In this document: piece by piece, positions 45,173 through 54,711 of the stretch
How the letters are laid out: every line of letters starts with the position of its first letter
How positions within the stretch are numbered: the first letter of the stretch is position 1
Assembly: GCA_947471505.1 (NCBI GenBank)
Contig: CANIWM010000001.1
Span: forward strand, 124,001-188,000
Length of the DNA stretch: 64,000 nucleotides
Direction: 5' to 3'
DNA from: Chthoniobacteraceae bacterium
GTDB taxonomy: Bacteria; Verrucomicrobiota; Verrucomicrobiia; Chthoniobacterales; Chthoniobacteraceae
Translations under genes and position numbers: made by a program
The notes under the pieces: model-generated
Databases searched by the model: none
The model's input: the letters and a program-made list of their open reading frames with translations, nothing else
What the model was told of the DNA's origin: nothing

Positions 45173-45333
45173 GGGTGTGGTTAAAAGTGGCACAGCGCAA
45201 AGCGCATAGTAGCCCGCGAGTCCCTCGCGGCACAACCCCACTCGCGGAGCGACACTTCTGTTTCGTGCGGCTTCGCCGTTTGGTTTTTGCCGCGAAGAGA
45301 CTCTCGGGCTACTTTCCACTTTTAATCACACCC
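45173..45333. repeat. REP-type palindromic element (solitary third copy)
   Basis: An inverted repeat whose outer arms are GGTGTGGTTAAAAGTGG-like (45173-45190) and CCACTTTTAATCACACC-like (45316-45333). Inside lie GTAGCCCGCGAGTCC...CGCGG (45208-45230) and CGCGAAGAGACTCTCGGGCTAC (about 45290-45313). The inner pair matches the elements flanking the RAYT transposase at 57283-57390 and 58141-58249 (shared CGCGAGTCCC and CGGGCTACTTT), with several substitutions in the right arm. It sits between the ECF sigma factor start and the stop of the W-DDP protein copy B. It is the only third copy I found in the window. Confidence 0.78.
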
Positions 45334-45374
45334 GGCGGCCTCAGCCCGCCACTCCCCGGTCTCCCAGTCTCCCC

Positions 45375-46241
45375 CTACACCCACTTCACCGGAATATCGA
45401 TCACCTGGCTTTTGTTGCCGAAGGGCTCGTTTTGGTAGCGGTATTGGACTTGCACCTGCCACGTCTCGAATTGCCCTTGCGCGGGGAGCGGGAGGTTGAT
45501 TTCGTATTCGCGGTTGGTGGAAAAGCCGATCTCGGTCATCGCACCTGCGCCGCGGGCGACGGAGACGGTGTAGCCTTGGAAGTCCATCTTTTTGACGATG
45601 AGGATGGGGCGTCCGCTGGGGGAGTATTTGAATTTGACTTCGGGCACGATGTCTTCATCGGGCGGGCCGATTTCGGGACCAACGATTTGGAGCAGCAGGC
45701 CGTCTGTTTCTTCCCAGTTGTCGTGGTTTTTGATGCTCTGCGCGAGGCGACCGAAGAAGTCCATAAAGCCCGGCTCGTATTGGGCGGTGACGGCGGGGGT
45801 GTTAAAAGTCGGCACCGCTGGAAGAAGCGGCAGACCGGGCAGGGCGGTGAGCACGTCGGGCGCGCCATCGCTCATGGAGGCGTGGGCGTCGGTGAGGCTC
45901 TTGCACCATTGGCGGGCGATGTTGTTGGCACCCATGAACCACTCGTAGGAGTAGCGCCCGTGGCGGAGGCGGAGCAGTTGCGGTGCGGTGATGTCATACT
46001 TGGTCGCGAGCGCACCGGGCAGGTTGGTATCGACTGCGATAAGGACGGCGAGGACCCCGGCGTCGTCGTCGGGCAGGAATGGTTTGCGTTTCATGTGTGT
46101 TTTGTTTTTTCTTGGTTTTCTTGGACTCGAAAATGGCGGGACGTAGCCGGGGTCTCCCGGCTCAAGGAGGTAGCTCGGGTCCCCCCAGCGTAAATTAGGG
46201 TCATCCCAGGTAAGGCCTTCATCATAATGAGCGATTCTCAT
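45375..46241 (-). CDS. W-DDP leader protein (copy B), Pro-rich surface-like
   Basis: This 288-aa protein has a Trp/Pro-rich leader (MRIAHYDEGLTWDDPNLRWG, then DPSYLLEPGDPGYVPP) and a Lys-rich linker ending THM, like that of the 18313-19344 protein (WDDPSAF, KTKKTNRRTM). The middle is helical (residues about 60-170) and the C-terminus is beta-rich (FQGYTVSVARGAGAMTEIGF, TWQVQVQYRYQNEPFG). The ATG at 46094 (MKRKPFLPDDD) is an alternative start. Box 2 ends 3 bp after its stop (45375). No signal peptide is visible. The shared leader and matching surroundings make it the functional sister of copy A. It may be a structural or anti-phage component; no known family. Confidence 0.72.
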   Translation of the reverse strand: MRIAHYDEGLTWDDPNLRWGDPSYLLEPGDPGYVPPFSSPRKPRKNKTHMKRKPFLPDDDAGVLAVLIAVDTNLPGALATKYDITAPQLLRLRHGRYSYEWFMGANNIARQWCKSLTDAHASMSDGAPDVLTALPGLPLLPAVPTFNTPAVTAQYEPGFMDFFGRLAQSIKNHDNWEETDGLLLQIVGPEIGPPDEDIVPEVKFKYSPSGRPILIVKKMDFQGYTVSVARGAGAMTEIGFSTNREYEINLPLPAQGQFETWQVQVQYRYQNEPFGNKSQVIDIPVKWV

Positions 46242-46355
46242 GGCGTGGATGGGCTAAAACTGGCGGGCGCTGGCGACGAAGGCCCGTCCCCGAGACGGCC
46301 TTGCGCGGGCGGTAAAATGAGCGACTTCTCTATAGAGCGGGCAAAAACCGGCGCT

Positions 46356-46607
46356 GGGCTGACCCGGCCCACCGCTGGGCTGACCCGGCCCACCACTGGG
46401 CTGACCCGGCCCACCGCTGGGCTGACCCGGCCCACCGCTGGGCTGACCCGGCCCACCGCTGGGCTGACCCGGCCCACCGCTGGGCTGACCCGGCCCACCA
46501 CTGGGCTGACCCGGCCCACCACTGGGCTGACCCGGCCCACCGCTGGGCTGACCCGGCCCACCACTGGGCTGACCCGGCCCACCGCTGGTATGACCCGGCC
46601 CACTGCG
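46356..46607. repeat. 21-bp tandem hairpin array, 12 units
   Basis: Twelve near-identical units of 21 bp (GCTGGGCTGACCCGGCCCAC and variants such as ACTGGGC). Each contains a short hairpin TGGGC-TGACCCG-GCCCA. The unit length is a multiple of three, so GLTRPTA-type and VGRVSP-type ORFs appear on both strands; these are artefacts. The array lies about 115 bp upstream of the copy-B start, matching the position of the 42-bp array relative to copy A. Variants occur at one or two positions per unit, and the last unit (GGTATG) is diverged. Confidence 0.9.
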
Positions 46608-46998
46608 GGTCGCGCCTAGCCCCGCTATGGCGCGGGCCGGGCAAATGTGCGGATGGACGGTTCGATTTCACACCGCATAGAAAAGCACAGCGGGCCGAAT
46701 CGCGGTATCGGGGTTCCACCCCTATTTTTGGGTAGGGGATTTCCCCCGATACGGCCCCCGATACGGGTAGGGGTCCGTCCAGCCCGGCAACCGAAGCCGC
46801 TCGCAGACCCTGATTCCGCTTTGTCTTTCGCGTCCTTTGGGCGGCTCGAAAAGACCCTCGGGACACCACCAAAACAAACGACAAACAGCGACCGAAATCC
46901 CCGATAAAAACCGCCCCTCCCGCTCCATGTTTCGATTTGCCATCCGCCCCCTCGCAGGCTAAAATGCGCCGACCAGACAAAACTCAAACTCTGCACTT
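46608..46998. promoter_or_regulatory. Leader of the LuxR-type gene with nested palindrome 46705-46773
   Basis: In a 390-bp gap without genes, GTATCGGGG (46705-46713) pairs exactly with CCCCGATAC (46744-46752), and inside it CCCCTA (46719-46724) pairs with TAGGGG (46733-46738). The left outer arm and inner arms are separated by 5-8 bp. A second CCCCGATAC (46756-46764) and another TAGGGG (46768-46773) follow. The result is a nested, partly repeated palindrome about 230 bp before the response-regulator start. It could be an operator for that regulator (autoregulation) or a transcript hairpin. The region from 46890 to 46998 is less GC-rich and may hold the promoter; no hexamers are convincing. 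Confidence 0.55.
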
Positions 46999-47655
46999 AT
47001 GGCAACCTCCTGCAAAATGCGCGTGTTGGTGGTAGATGGGGATCCTCTCACTCTACTCGGGCTCGCCGCGTCTTTGGCCGACGTGAAGGGCTGCCATGTC
47101 TGCGGCGCGGTGGGGTCGGCGCGGTCGGCGCGGGTGCTTTTTGGAAAAGAGCGCGTGCAGTTTTTAGTCATGGAATATCCCCTGCCCGGCGACGACGGGC
47201 TGGGGCTGATGCACGATTTTCTGCACGCGCAACCGGCGGCGCACATCGTGGTGATCGTAAATTTTGACGACCGCCCGATGCTGGAGCGTCTGCTTACCGC
47301 CGGGGCGCAGGCCGTCGTGCATCGCTCGGACGCACCGGGGGCGCTGGCGTCGGCGTTTGCGTCGGCGATGGACGGCGCACGTTTCCTCAGTCCCCACGCA
47401 ACCCAGTCGATGCTCGCAAGCATGGCGCGCAAGTCGGGCGGCAAGCGCATCGGCGACGCCGCGCTGCTGAGCGAGCGGGAGTTCGAGGTCTTCTTCGCCA
47501 TCGCCCACAAGCTAGGCCCCAAGGCCATCGCCGAGCGTCTCAGCATCTCGATAAAAACGGTGGAGACGCACAAGAAATCGATCAAAGAAAAGCTGGGTAT
47601 TGTGACGGCGGCGGAGTTGCAAAAGCGGGCGGACCGGTGGCTGGCGGCGGGGTAA
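46999..47655 (+). CDS. LuxR-type regulator with degenerate receiver domain
   Basis: This 218-aa regulator has an N-terminal receiver-like domain (about 1-130) and a C-terminal LuxR HTH (about 155-215; LSEREFEVFFAIAHKLGPKA, LSISIKTVETHKKSIKEKLG). The receiver lacks the usual chemistry: the acidic pair reads VVDGD (second acid replaced by Gly), the acceptor Asp is Glu59 in VMEYPLPGDDG, the switch Thr is Asn in VIVNFDD, and the conserved Lys is replaced in AVVHRSD. Phosphorylation is therefore unlikely; the Glu may mimic the active state. There is no adjacent kinase. The gene lies downstream of the nested palindrome, which may be its own operator. Confidence 0.88.
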   Translation: MATSCKMRVLVVDGDPLTLLGLAASLADVKGCHVCGAVGSARSARVLFGKERVQFLVMEYPLPGDDGLGLMHDFLHAQPAAHIVVIVNFDDRPMLERLLTAGAQAVVHRSDAPGALASAFASAMDGARFLSPHATQSMLASMARKSGGKRIGDAALLSEREFEVFFAIAHKLGPKAIAERLSISIKTVETHKKSIKEKLGIVTAAELQKRADRWLAAG

Positions 47656-47780
47656 ATTGTGCGGTCGATATAGGGTGTGGAAGGGAGAATCTTCGCACAG
47701 TGAAACTACGCTGGCATACGGTAAACAATCGCCCTAGCAAGGTAACGCGATTTCCACGGTAATACCACTTTCGGTTGAAT

Positions 47781-50226
47781 CTACGGCTGCGATTGCAGGC
47801 GGAAAAACGCTGCGTTGTCCGGAACGCTGAAGGTGAACTCAAGCTTACCCGCCGCGTTAATGAAAGTTTGCGACCCCGCCATCGGGAAGTTTGTGAAAGG
47901 AAGGCTGAGATCGGTAGTTTTCTGCACTCCGATGCTGAGGGTGAACAGCCCAGTTTCGGCATTACGCGCGATGAGCGGCGTGCCGACATTGAGTGTCTGA
48001 ACTTGCGACGGCGTATAAAGGCCGGCCCCGTTGGCACTGGCGAAGAGCGTGTTCACCCGCGAGGCCTGGTTCACCTGCCAGTTGAAGCCCAATGTCGCCA
48101 TCTGGAATTCCGACGCATCATTCAGTCCGTCACCATCAGTATCCTGAGAAAACGACAGAACCCGTAAATTGAAAGACGAACTAGCGCTATTCCCGGCGGC
48201 GTCCAGAGCCGTGACTGTGACACTGGTGAGCCCGGCGGTTGTCAGCGTGCCGGGCGCGGGTAATTGCGTCACACTCGTCACCCCGAAAGCGTCGGAGGTC
48301 ACTGCCTGAGCCGCATAGTTTGGAAGTGCGGTGGGCGCAATGATCGTCAACGGGGTGAATCCGCCGGTTGGCGCTGCGATTGTGGGCGCAGTAGCGTCGA
48401 TGCGGAAGTTCGTGGAAGTAGTGGTCGATGCCGGATTGAACGAAGCGTTTTGGTAACTCAGTGTAACGGTATAGAGCCCGTCTGGGATCGCATCACCGAC
48501 GGATACCTCTGCGCTTGCAGTCGGATTCGAAGATAAAAACGAGAAACTATGGGCTCCGCTCGTCGCCTGCGAAGCGGCCAGCGTCAGCACCTTCGTCACT
48601 GAGCCTGTAAAAGTAAGGGTCACAGATTCATCCAGCGCCGTCTCCGGCAGGTCGAAGGACACACTTATGGGGCTAGATGTAATTCCATTCGTGGCGGGAG
48701 CCGTAAGGGTTGGCGCAAGTGTTAGTCGATCGAGGTTAAAAATCGTCAACTTCTCGATCTGGCCAGAACTCGAGTTGTAGTTTCCTCCGTGCGTTTCCCC
48801 ACGAGCCCGTAGCGCACCGTTTGGTGGGAGGGATAGACCGACTCTTTGCCAATTTGCGGTGGCACCAATACGGGTGCCTGAGCCAAGCGATGTCCAGTTG
48901 TCGCCTCCGTCGGTACTCACATCAAACGTGACGTTGAAAACCTCCGGTGCGGAACCTCTCCGCGCCCACACGACTTGTGTGCTGTCCGGCGCGGAGAGCG
49001 TTTGTGGCGCGGGGTAGTTTTGAAGCCGCGCGAATAGATTGCGAGGGGTTGATACCGCCGCGCCGTTGGGCTGAAGTGTCGAGAAGACGCCACCAAAGAG
49101 GACTTTGCCGTCCGCTTGCCCGACGACGCTATACCCGACGCCATTTGCATTCGGGTTAAAGCTCGTATCTAGCGTTCCGTTGGCGTTTACACGCGCGATT
49201 CGGTTTCGGACTGTGGCGGAGGTCGCGCCGTTAGGCTGAAGCGACAGGAAACTGCCCCCAATTACTACCTTCCCGTCGGCTTGTAACGCAATGCTCTGGA
49301 CGACGCTGCTCGGCGTTGGCGCAAACCCCGAATCGAGCGTCCCATCGTTGTTGACCCGCGCGAGGTAACGGCGAGAGGTGGCATTGGATGCGCCGTTGGG
49401 CTGCAGCGTTGTTAGGACGCCCCCGATGAGTATTTTATCGTCAGGTTGCACCACGACGCAATAGACGGGGCTGCTCGCTTTCGGATCAAACCCTGAGTCC
49501 AGCGTTCCATCGCCGTTCACCCGCGCGATATAGCTGCGAGCGGTGGTTGCGGGAGCACCGTTGGGTTGGAGTGTCCCGAAAGCGCCCCCGATCACAACTT
49601 TCCCATCCCCTTGTACCGCTATCCCGTAAACATGGCTGTTTGTATTGGGATCGAATCCAGTGTCCAGCGTTCCATTTGGGTTCAGCCGTGCGATGTAGTT
49701 ACGTCCAGATGCCGTTGGCGCACCATTGGGCTGCAAGGTCGTGAAGAGGCCTCCAAGTAACACCTTTCCGTCTGGTTGCAGAGTGACGTTCATGACGTAG
49801 TTGTTCGCTTTAGGATCGAATCCTTCATCCAATGTTCCATTCGAGTTTAGTCGGGCGACGTATTGACGGGTGGTAGCGGACGGAGCGCCATTTGGCTGAA
49901 GCGTGGGGAATAGGCCACCAATGATCACCTTGCCATCCGGCTGAATTGCGATCGTATAGACTGTGGCCAATGCGGATGGGTCGAAGTTCATATCCAGCGT
50001 TCCATCGGCATTAAGCCGGGCAATATTGTTGCGGGGCACCCCAAGGACCGAGGTGAACGCTCCGCCAATTATGAATTTGCCATCTGGTTGTAGAGCTGTG
50101 GCGAACACGATATTTCCGCCAACGATTATTGGCATCCAACGGGTCGAGATCCCCGGGAGCAGCGTCCGCTTTGAAGAAATTCGCACTGAGGATGGCGAGG
50201 AAAGCGAAGAGTCGAATGGTTCTCAT
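47781..50226 (-). CDS. Secreted delta-60 repeat (DUF5122) protein, frameshifted near its N-terminus
   Basis: A beta-propeller-like surface protein of about 810 aa built from delta-60 units: IAIQPDGKVIIGGLFPTLQP, VTLQPDGKVLLGGLFTTLQP, IALQADGKVVIGGSFLSLQP and others, nine or so, followed by a Fn3/invasin-like part and a C-terminal domain. The signal peptide MRTIRLFAFLAILSANFFKA (ATG 50226) is in a different frame from the repeats, which are open only from 50186. The two parts meet at APGDLDPLDAN and IVGGNIVFATALQPDGK. Removing one base within about 50130-50140 (GATTATTGG) joins them. The gene is therefore damaged, or the base is an error. It is probably exported and surface-exposed. Confidence 0.82.
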
Positions 50227-50367
50227 GGCGGGATGTAGGTAAGTAATTCCGGCGGCCTGAGCTAGCAAAAAGGTGCTTTAGATTTTGCAATGAGGTCCGC
50301 AGGCCTTGCCTACTTCCCCTCTAATAATCCCCTCGCCCATGAAATGTCTGCTACCGTGACTTTTACC

Positions 50368-53300
50368 ATGCCGAAGACCCTTTCCATTTTCCCGCTGCTC
50401 GCGCTGCCTTTTGCGGCGGTTGCTGCCGAGGTTGATTTTGCCCGCGATATTCGCCCGATTCTTTCGGAGACTTGTTTTACGTGTCATGGGCCGGACTCGG
50501 GGAAGCGCAAGGGGGAGTTGCGGCTGGATTTGAAGGAGTCGGCTTTTGGCAAGGCGGAGTCGGGGGCGGTGGCGGTGGTGCCGGGCGATTTGACGAAGAG
50601 CGAGTTGGTGCGCCGCATTTTGACGGACGACAAGGACGATGTGATGCCGCCGCCGAAGGAGCTCAAGAGGCTGAAGCCGGAGCAGAAGGAACTGCTCAAG
50701 CGCTGGGTGGCCGAGGGGGCGAAGTGGACGGGGCATTGGGCGTTTGAGCCGGTGAAGCCGGTGGCTGTGCCGCAGGTGGCGGGGGCGAAGAATGCGGTGG
50801 ATGCGTTTGTGCAGACGCGGCTGGCGAAGGAGGCTCTAAAATTTGCGCCGGAGGAGGAGCCGGCGCGGTTGCTGCGGCGGGTGTCGCTGGATTTGACGGG
50901 GCTGCCGCCGTCGGTGGCGGACGTGGATGCGTTTCTCGCTGCGCCGGACCGCGAGGCTGCCTACTCGGCGGCGGTGGATAAGCTGCTGGGATCGCCGCAT
51001 TTTGGCGAGCGGCTGGCGATTCCGTGGCTGGACCTGGCGCGCTACGGGGACACGAGCGGGTATCACAATGATTCGCTGCGCGACATGTGGCTGTGGCGGG
51101 AGTGGGTGATCAAATCGTTCAATGCGGGGATGCCGTTTGACCAATTCACCATCGAACAAATCGCGGGCGACATGCTGCCGAATGCGACGATCGACCAGCA
51201 GGTGGCGTCGGGCTTTCATCGCAATGTGATGACGAGCGACGAGGGCGGGCTGATCGAATCGGAGTATCTGAATCTCTACGTCGTGGACCGCGTGGCGACG
51301 ACGGGCGTGACTTGGATGGGGCTGACGATTGCTTGCGCGCAGTGTCACGACCACAAATACGATCCGACTTCGCAGAAGGATTTTTACCAAGTGTACGCGT
51401 TCTTTCACAACGTGCCGGAGAACGGCAAGGACGGCGTGCGCGACCGGAATCCGAAGCCTTTTCTGCAAGTGCCCACGGCGGAGCAGTCCGCGGAGCAGAA
51501 GCGGCTCGATGGTGAAATCGCCGCTGCCGACAAGGCCGCACAGGAGATCGGGAAGTCGCTGGATGGCAAGCAGGCGGAGTGGGAGAAGGCGCGCGTGGCC
51601 AGCGGTGAGGCGGTGGAGCCCAAAGGCCCGGTGGTGAAGATTCCCTTGGATACGGATGGCAATGGCGCGAGCGACGACGGGAAAAAAGTGGAGGGCTCGG
51701 TGAAGGGCACGGGCACTTTCGTGGAGGGCTCGGTGGGGAATAGTTTCCGCGTGGAGAAGAACGGGTGGATCGAATACGGCGACAAGTTCGGCTTTGAACG
51801 CGATCAGCCGTTTTCGGTGTCGGCATGGCTGCGACTGAAGCCGGGTGGCGGCTCGCCTTTTGGCAAGATGGAGGCGGCGGGAAATGTGCGCGGCTGGGAT
51901 GTGGAGTTTCACGGCACGAAGCCGAGCTTTCATCTCATCAACAAGTTCCCGGCAAATGCGATTCATGTGCAAGGGCAGCGGGATTTGCCGGCGGATACGT
52001 TCCTTCATCTCACGGTCACCTACGACGGCTCCGGCAAAGGTGCGGGCGTGAAGATGTATGTGAACGGGCAACTGGAGAAGACGGCGGTCGTCGTGGATAC
52101 GCTCACGGAGACGATCAAAACGCCGGAGCCTTTCAGCATCGGACGGCGCGGCGCAGCCGGCCCGCTGTTCACGGGACGCGTGGATGATTTCCGAGTGTAT
52201 GGCCGCACGCTCGCTGGCGGAGAAGTCGCATCGCTGGGCGCGGGCGCGACGATGGCGATCGCGGCAATCCCTGCGGACAAGCGGACTCCGGAGCAGAAGG
52301 CGCAATTGCAAAAACTGTTCCGCGAGACGCAGGCACCGGAATACGCCGACGCGCAGAAGAAGGTCGCCGATTTGAAAAAGGCGAAGGAAGGCGTGGAGAA
52401 GGCAATCCCGAATACGATGGTGATGTCGGAGATGGCGAAGCCGCGCGATACGTTCATTAAAGTCCGCGGCGCATACGACCAGAACGGCGAGAAAGTCACC
52501 GCAGCCGCTCCCGCTTTTCTCCCGCAAATCCCTCCGCGCGCCGACGGCAAGCCGCTGAACCGGATCGACTTTGCAAAATGGCTCGTCTCCAAAGACCAGC
52601 CGCTCACCGCCCGCGTGACGGTGAACCGCTGGTGGTCGATGCTGTTCGGCACGGGGCTCGTGAAGACGGTCAATGATTTCGGCTCGCAAGGCGAATGGCC
52701 GAGCCACCCCGAGCTGCTCGACTGGCTCGCGGGCGACTTCATGACCGACTGGAACACGAAGCGCGTGATCAAGCAGATGGTGATGAGCGCGACTTACCGA
52801 CAGTCCGCCCGCGTCGCGCCGGAACTGCTCGCCCGCGACAGCGAAAACCGTCTGCTCGCCCGCGGCCCGCGTCAGCGGCTCGATGCGGAAATCATCCGCG
52901 ACAACGCGCTGACCATCGCCGGAATCCTCAACCCGAAACTCGGCGGCAAAAGCATCAAGCCCGAGCAACCGCCCGGCACATGGGAGATCAACGAAATGGG
53001 CGGCTACAACTACGACAAGTCGAAAGGCGCCGACCTTTACCGCCGCGGCATCTACGTCTATTGGCGGCGCTCGACGGTCTATCCGTCGTTCATCACGCTC
53101 GACGCCCCGACGCGCGAATTCTGCAACGCCCAGCGTGCCAAAACGAGCACGCCACTGCAATCGCTCGTCCTGATGAACGACCCCGTCTTCGTGGAAGCCG
53201 CGCGCGGTTTCGCCCAGCGAATCCTCAAAGAAGGCGGCCCCGACAACGCCGCAAAACTCCGCTTCGCCTGGCGCACCGCGCTAGGCCGCATCCCGACGGA

Positions 53301-53493
53301 AAAAGAGACCGCCATCCTCGCCAAAACGCTCGACGCGCAACTGCTCACCTACAATCAGGACAAAACCGCCGCCGCCGCGCTGGTAAAAATCGGCGACCTA
53401 CCCAAGCCCGAAGGCATCAACGAAAGCGAACTCGCCGCCTGGACCGCGCTCGGAAATGTCCTGCTGAATTTGAACGAGACGATTACGAATTGA
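50368..53493 (+). CDS. PSD1/DUF1549-DUF1553 multidomain cytochrome with LamG domain
   Basis: This 1041-aa exported protein of the PVC type has an N-terminal signal (MPKTLSIFPLLALPFAAVAA) and a c-type haem site CFTCHG (Cys36-His40; family Planctomycete cytochrome C). The DUF1549 domain (about 170-330) contains WLDLARYGDTSGYHND, GEQMLP-like segments and CAQCHDHKYD (323-332). A LamG/concanavalin-like domain lies at about 440-600 (IEYGDKFGFERDQPFSVSAW, LTVTYDGSGKGAGVKMYVNG). DUF1553 is at about 730-1040 (VNRWWSMLFGTGLVKTVNDF). It probably binds or cleaves saccharides at the surface, with electron transfer; the function is not established. The stop overlaps the next start (TTGA), and an esterase, a DUF1501 and an oxidoreductase follow. 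Confidence 0.92.
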   Translation: MPKTLSIFPLLALPFAAVAAEVDFARDIRPILSETCFTCHGPDSGKRKGELRLDLKESAFGKAESGAVAVVPGDLTKSELVRRILTDDKDDVMPPPKELKRLKPEQKELLKRWVAEGAKWTGHWAFEPVKPVAVPQVAGAKNAVDAFVQTRLAKEALKFAPEEEPARLLRRVSLDLTGLPPSVADVDAFLAAPDREAAYSAAVDKLLGSPHFGERLAIPWLDLARYGDTSGYHNDSLRDMWLWREWVIKSFNAGMPFDQFTIEQIAGDMLPNATIDQQVASGFHRNVMTSDEGGLIESEYLNLYVVDRVATTGVTWMGLTIACAQCHDHKYDPTSQKDFYQVYAFFHNVPENGKDGVRDRNPKPFLQVPTAEQSAEQKRLDGEIAAADKAAQEIGKSLDGKQAEWEKARVASGEAVEPKGPVVKIPLDTDGNGASDDGKKVEGSVKGTGTFVEGSVGNSFRVEKNGWIEYGDKFGFERDQPFSVSAWLRLKPGGGSPFGKMEAAGNVRGWDVEFHGTKPSFHLINKFPANAIHVQGQRDLPADTFLHLTVTYDGSGKGAGVKMYVNGQLEKTAVVVDTLTETIKTPEPFSIGRRGAAGPLFTGRVDDFRVYGRTLAGGEVASLGAGATMAIAAIPADKRTPEQKAQLQKLFRETQAPEYADAQKKVADLKKAKEGVEKAIPNTMVMSEMAKPRDTFIKVRGAYDQNGEKVTAAAPAFLPQIPPRADGKPLNRIDFAKWLVSKDQPLTARVTVNRWWSMLFGTGLVKTVNDFGSQGEWPSHPELLDWLAGDFMTDWNTKRVIKQMVMSATYRQSARVAPELLARDSENRLLARGPRQRLDAEIIRDNALTIAGILNPKLGGKSIKPEQPPGTWEINEMGGYNYDKSKGADLYRRGIYVYWRRSTVYPSFITLDAPTREFCNAQRAKTSTPLQSLVLMNDPVFVEAARGFAQRILKEGGPDNAAKLRFAWRTALGRIPTEKETAILAKTLDAQLLTYNQDKTAAAALVKIGDLPKPEGINESELAAWTALGNVLLNLNETITN

Positions 53494-54704
53494 AAACCAT
53501 CCACTTCCTTCTCCTACTCATCGCCAGCGCATTCGCTGGCTCGCCGCAACCGCTGCCTGCCACGACTCCGTGGGACATCGCGGCGCTCGCTCGCGTCCCT
53601 GCGGTCGAGTGGCGCGATGAGGGGAAACCGGTGCGCTCTTTGTTCTACGAGGGCGAGCCGTTTGAGGGGAAAAAGACAAAGGTTTTCGCCTACTACGTAT
53701 CGCCCGCGACGCTCGGCACCGACAAGACGCTGGGGAAGAAATTCCCCGCCGTAGTCCTCGTCCACGGCGGCGGCGGCAACGCGTTTGAGCAATGGGTGAA
53801 CGTTTATGCAAAGCGCGGCTACGCGGCGATCTCGATGGACCTCGCGGGCAACTGGAAGCCTGAGCCGGGTAAGAAACCCGAGCGTCACGCCGACGGTGGC
53901 CCCGACCAAGACGACGGCACGAAATTCCGCGAGACGCCGCTGCCTCATCATGACCAGTGGACGTATCATGCTGTCGCCGACGTGCTGCTCGCGCACTCGC
54001 TTCTCCGCTCGCTGCCGGAGGTCGATGTGGAGCGCACGGGAGTCACTGGCATTAGCTGGGGCGGCTATTTGACGTGTATCGTCGCGGGCGTTGATGCGCG
54101 GTTCAAAGTCGCTGTGCCGCAATACGGCTGCGGGTTTCTGAACGAGAACAGCGCATGGGCGAAAAACCACTTCGACCCGAAGAAGCCCGCATGGCCGTGG
54201 ATGCAAAAGTGGACGCAACTCTGGGACCCAAGCAGCTACGCGGGCTCCGCGACGATGCCGATGTTGTTCGTGAACGGCTCGAACGATTTCGCCTACCCGC
54301 TCGACAGTTACATGAAGACTTACGCGCTCGTGCAGAGCCCGAAGAACATTGCCATCAAGCCCGCGATGCCGCACGGGCATATCTTCGACGTGCCGGAGGT
54401 ATTCAGGGCTATCGACTCCGTGCTGAACGCTGGAGTGCCTCTCGCGAAGGTGACGCGCTGCGTCATTGACGGCGGGAAAGTGAACGCGGAAGTGGAGTCG
54501 AAAATCGCAATCGTTGCCGCCGAGTTGCACTTCACCACCGCGCCCCACGTCGAAAACCAGAAGCGCACATGGACCGCCCAACCGCTCACCATCGACGGCA
54601 AAAAAATCACCGGTAACGCCCCGCCCGCCGAGGCGACCGCGTGGTATCTTTCGGTCAAAGACGAGTCCGGCGCGCTGGTAAGCAGCGAAGTCACCATTCA
54701 CTAA
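53490..54704 (+). CDS. Secreted alpha/beta-hydrolase, acetyl-esterase-like
   Basis: This 404-aa secreted hydrolase has a TTG start in a 4-bp TTGA overlap with the PSD1 gene and a signal peptide (LKTIHFLLLLIASAFAG). The alpha/beta-hydrolase fold is clear: oxyanion/strand VVLVHGGGGNAFEQWV, nucleophile elbow GISWGGY (Ser189), the Asp region MLFVNGSNDFAYP and the His of PHGHIFDVPE. It resembles acetylxylan esterases and dienelactone-hydrolase-like proteins. Role: deacylation of polysaccharide substrates outside the cytoplasm, consistent with neighbouring PSD1 and DUF1501 genes. An ORF reading further upstream (to 52695) is a shadow inside the PSD1 gene. Confidence 0.85.
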   Translation: MKTIHFLLLLIASAFAGSPQPLPATTPWDIAALARVPAVEWRDEGKPVRSLFYEGEPFEGKKTKVFAYYVSPATLGTDKTLGKKFPAVVLVHGGGGNAFEQWVNVYAKRGYAAISMDLAGNWKPEPGKKPERHADGGPDQDDGTKFRETPLPHHDQWTYHAVADVLLAHSLLRSLPEVDVERTGVTGISWGGYLTCIVAGVDARFKVAVPQYGCGFLNENSAWAKNHFDPKKPAWPWMQKWTQLWDPSSYAGSATMPMLFVNGSNDFAYPLDSYMKTYALVQSPKNIAIKPAMPHGHIFDVPEVFRAIDSVLNAGVPLAKVTRCVIDGGKVNAEVESKIAIVAAELHFTTAPHVENQKRTWTAQPLTIDGKKITGNAPPAEATAWYLSVKDESGALVSSEVTIH

Positions 54705-54711
54705 AAACAAC

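Noticed and set aside
46227-46619. Frames of GLTRPTA and VGRVSP repeats over the 21-bp array
   Set aside because: Same artefact: a 21-bp repeat open in several frames. No gene is called.
50836-53160. 774-codon minus-strand frame opposite the PSD1 gene
   Set aside because: His/Arg-rich shadow of the PSD1 coding frame; no domain.
52695-53489. N-terminal extension of the esterase frame to 52695
   Set aside because: It lies wholly within the PSD1 gene in another frame; a TTGA overlap gives a much better start at 53490 followed by a signal peptide.
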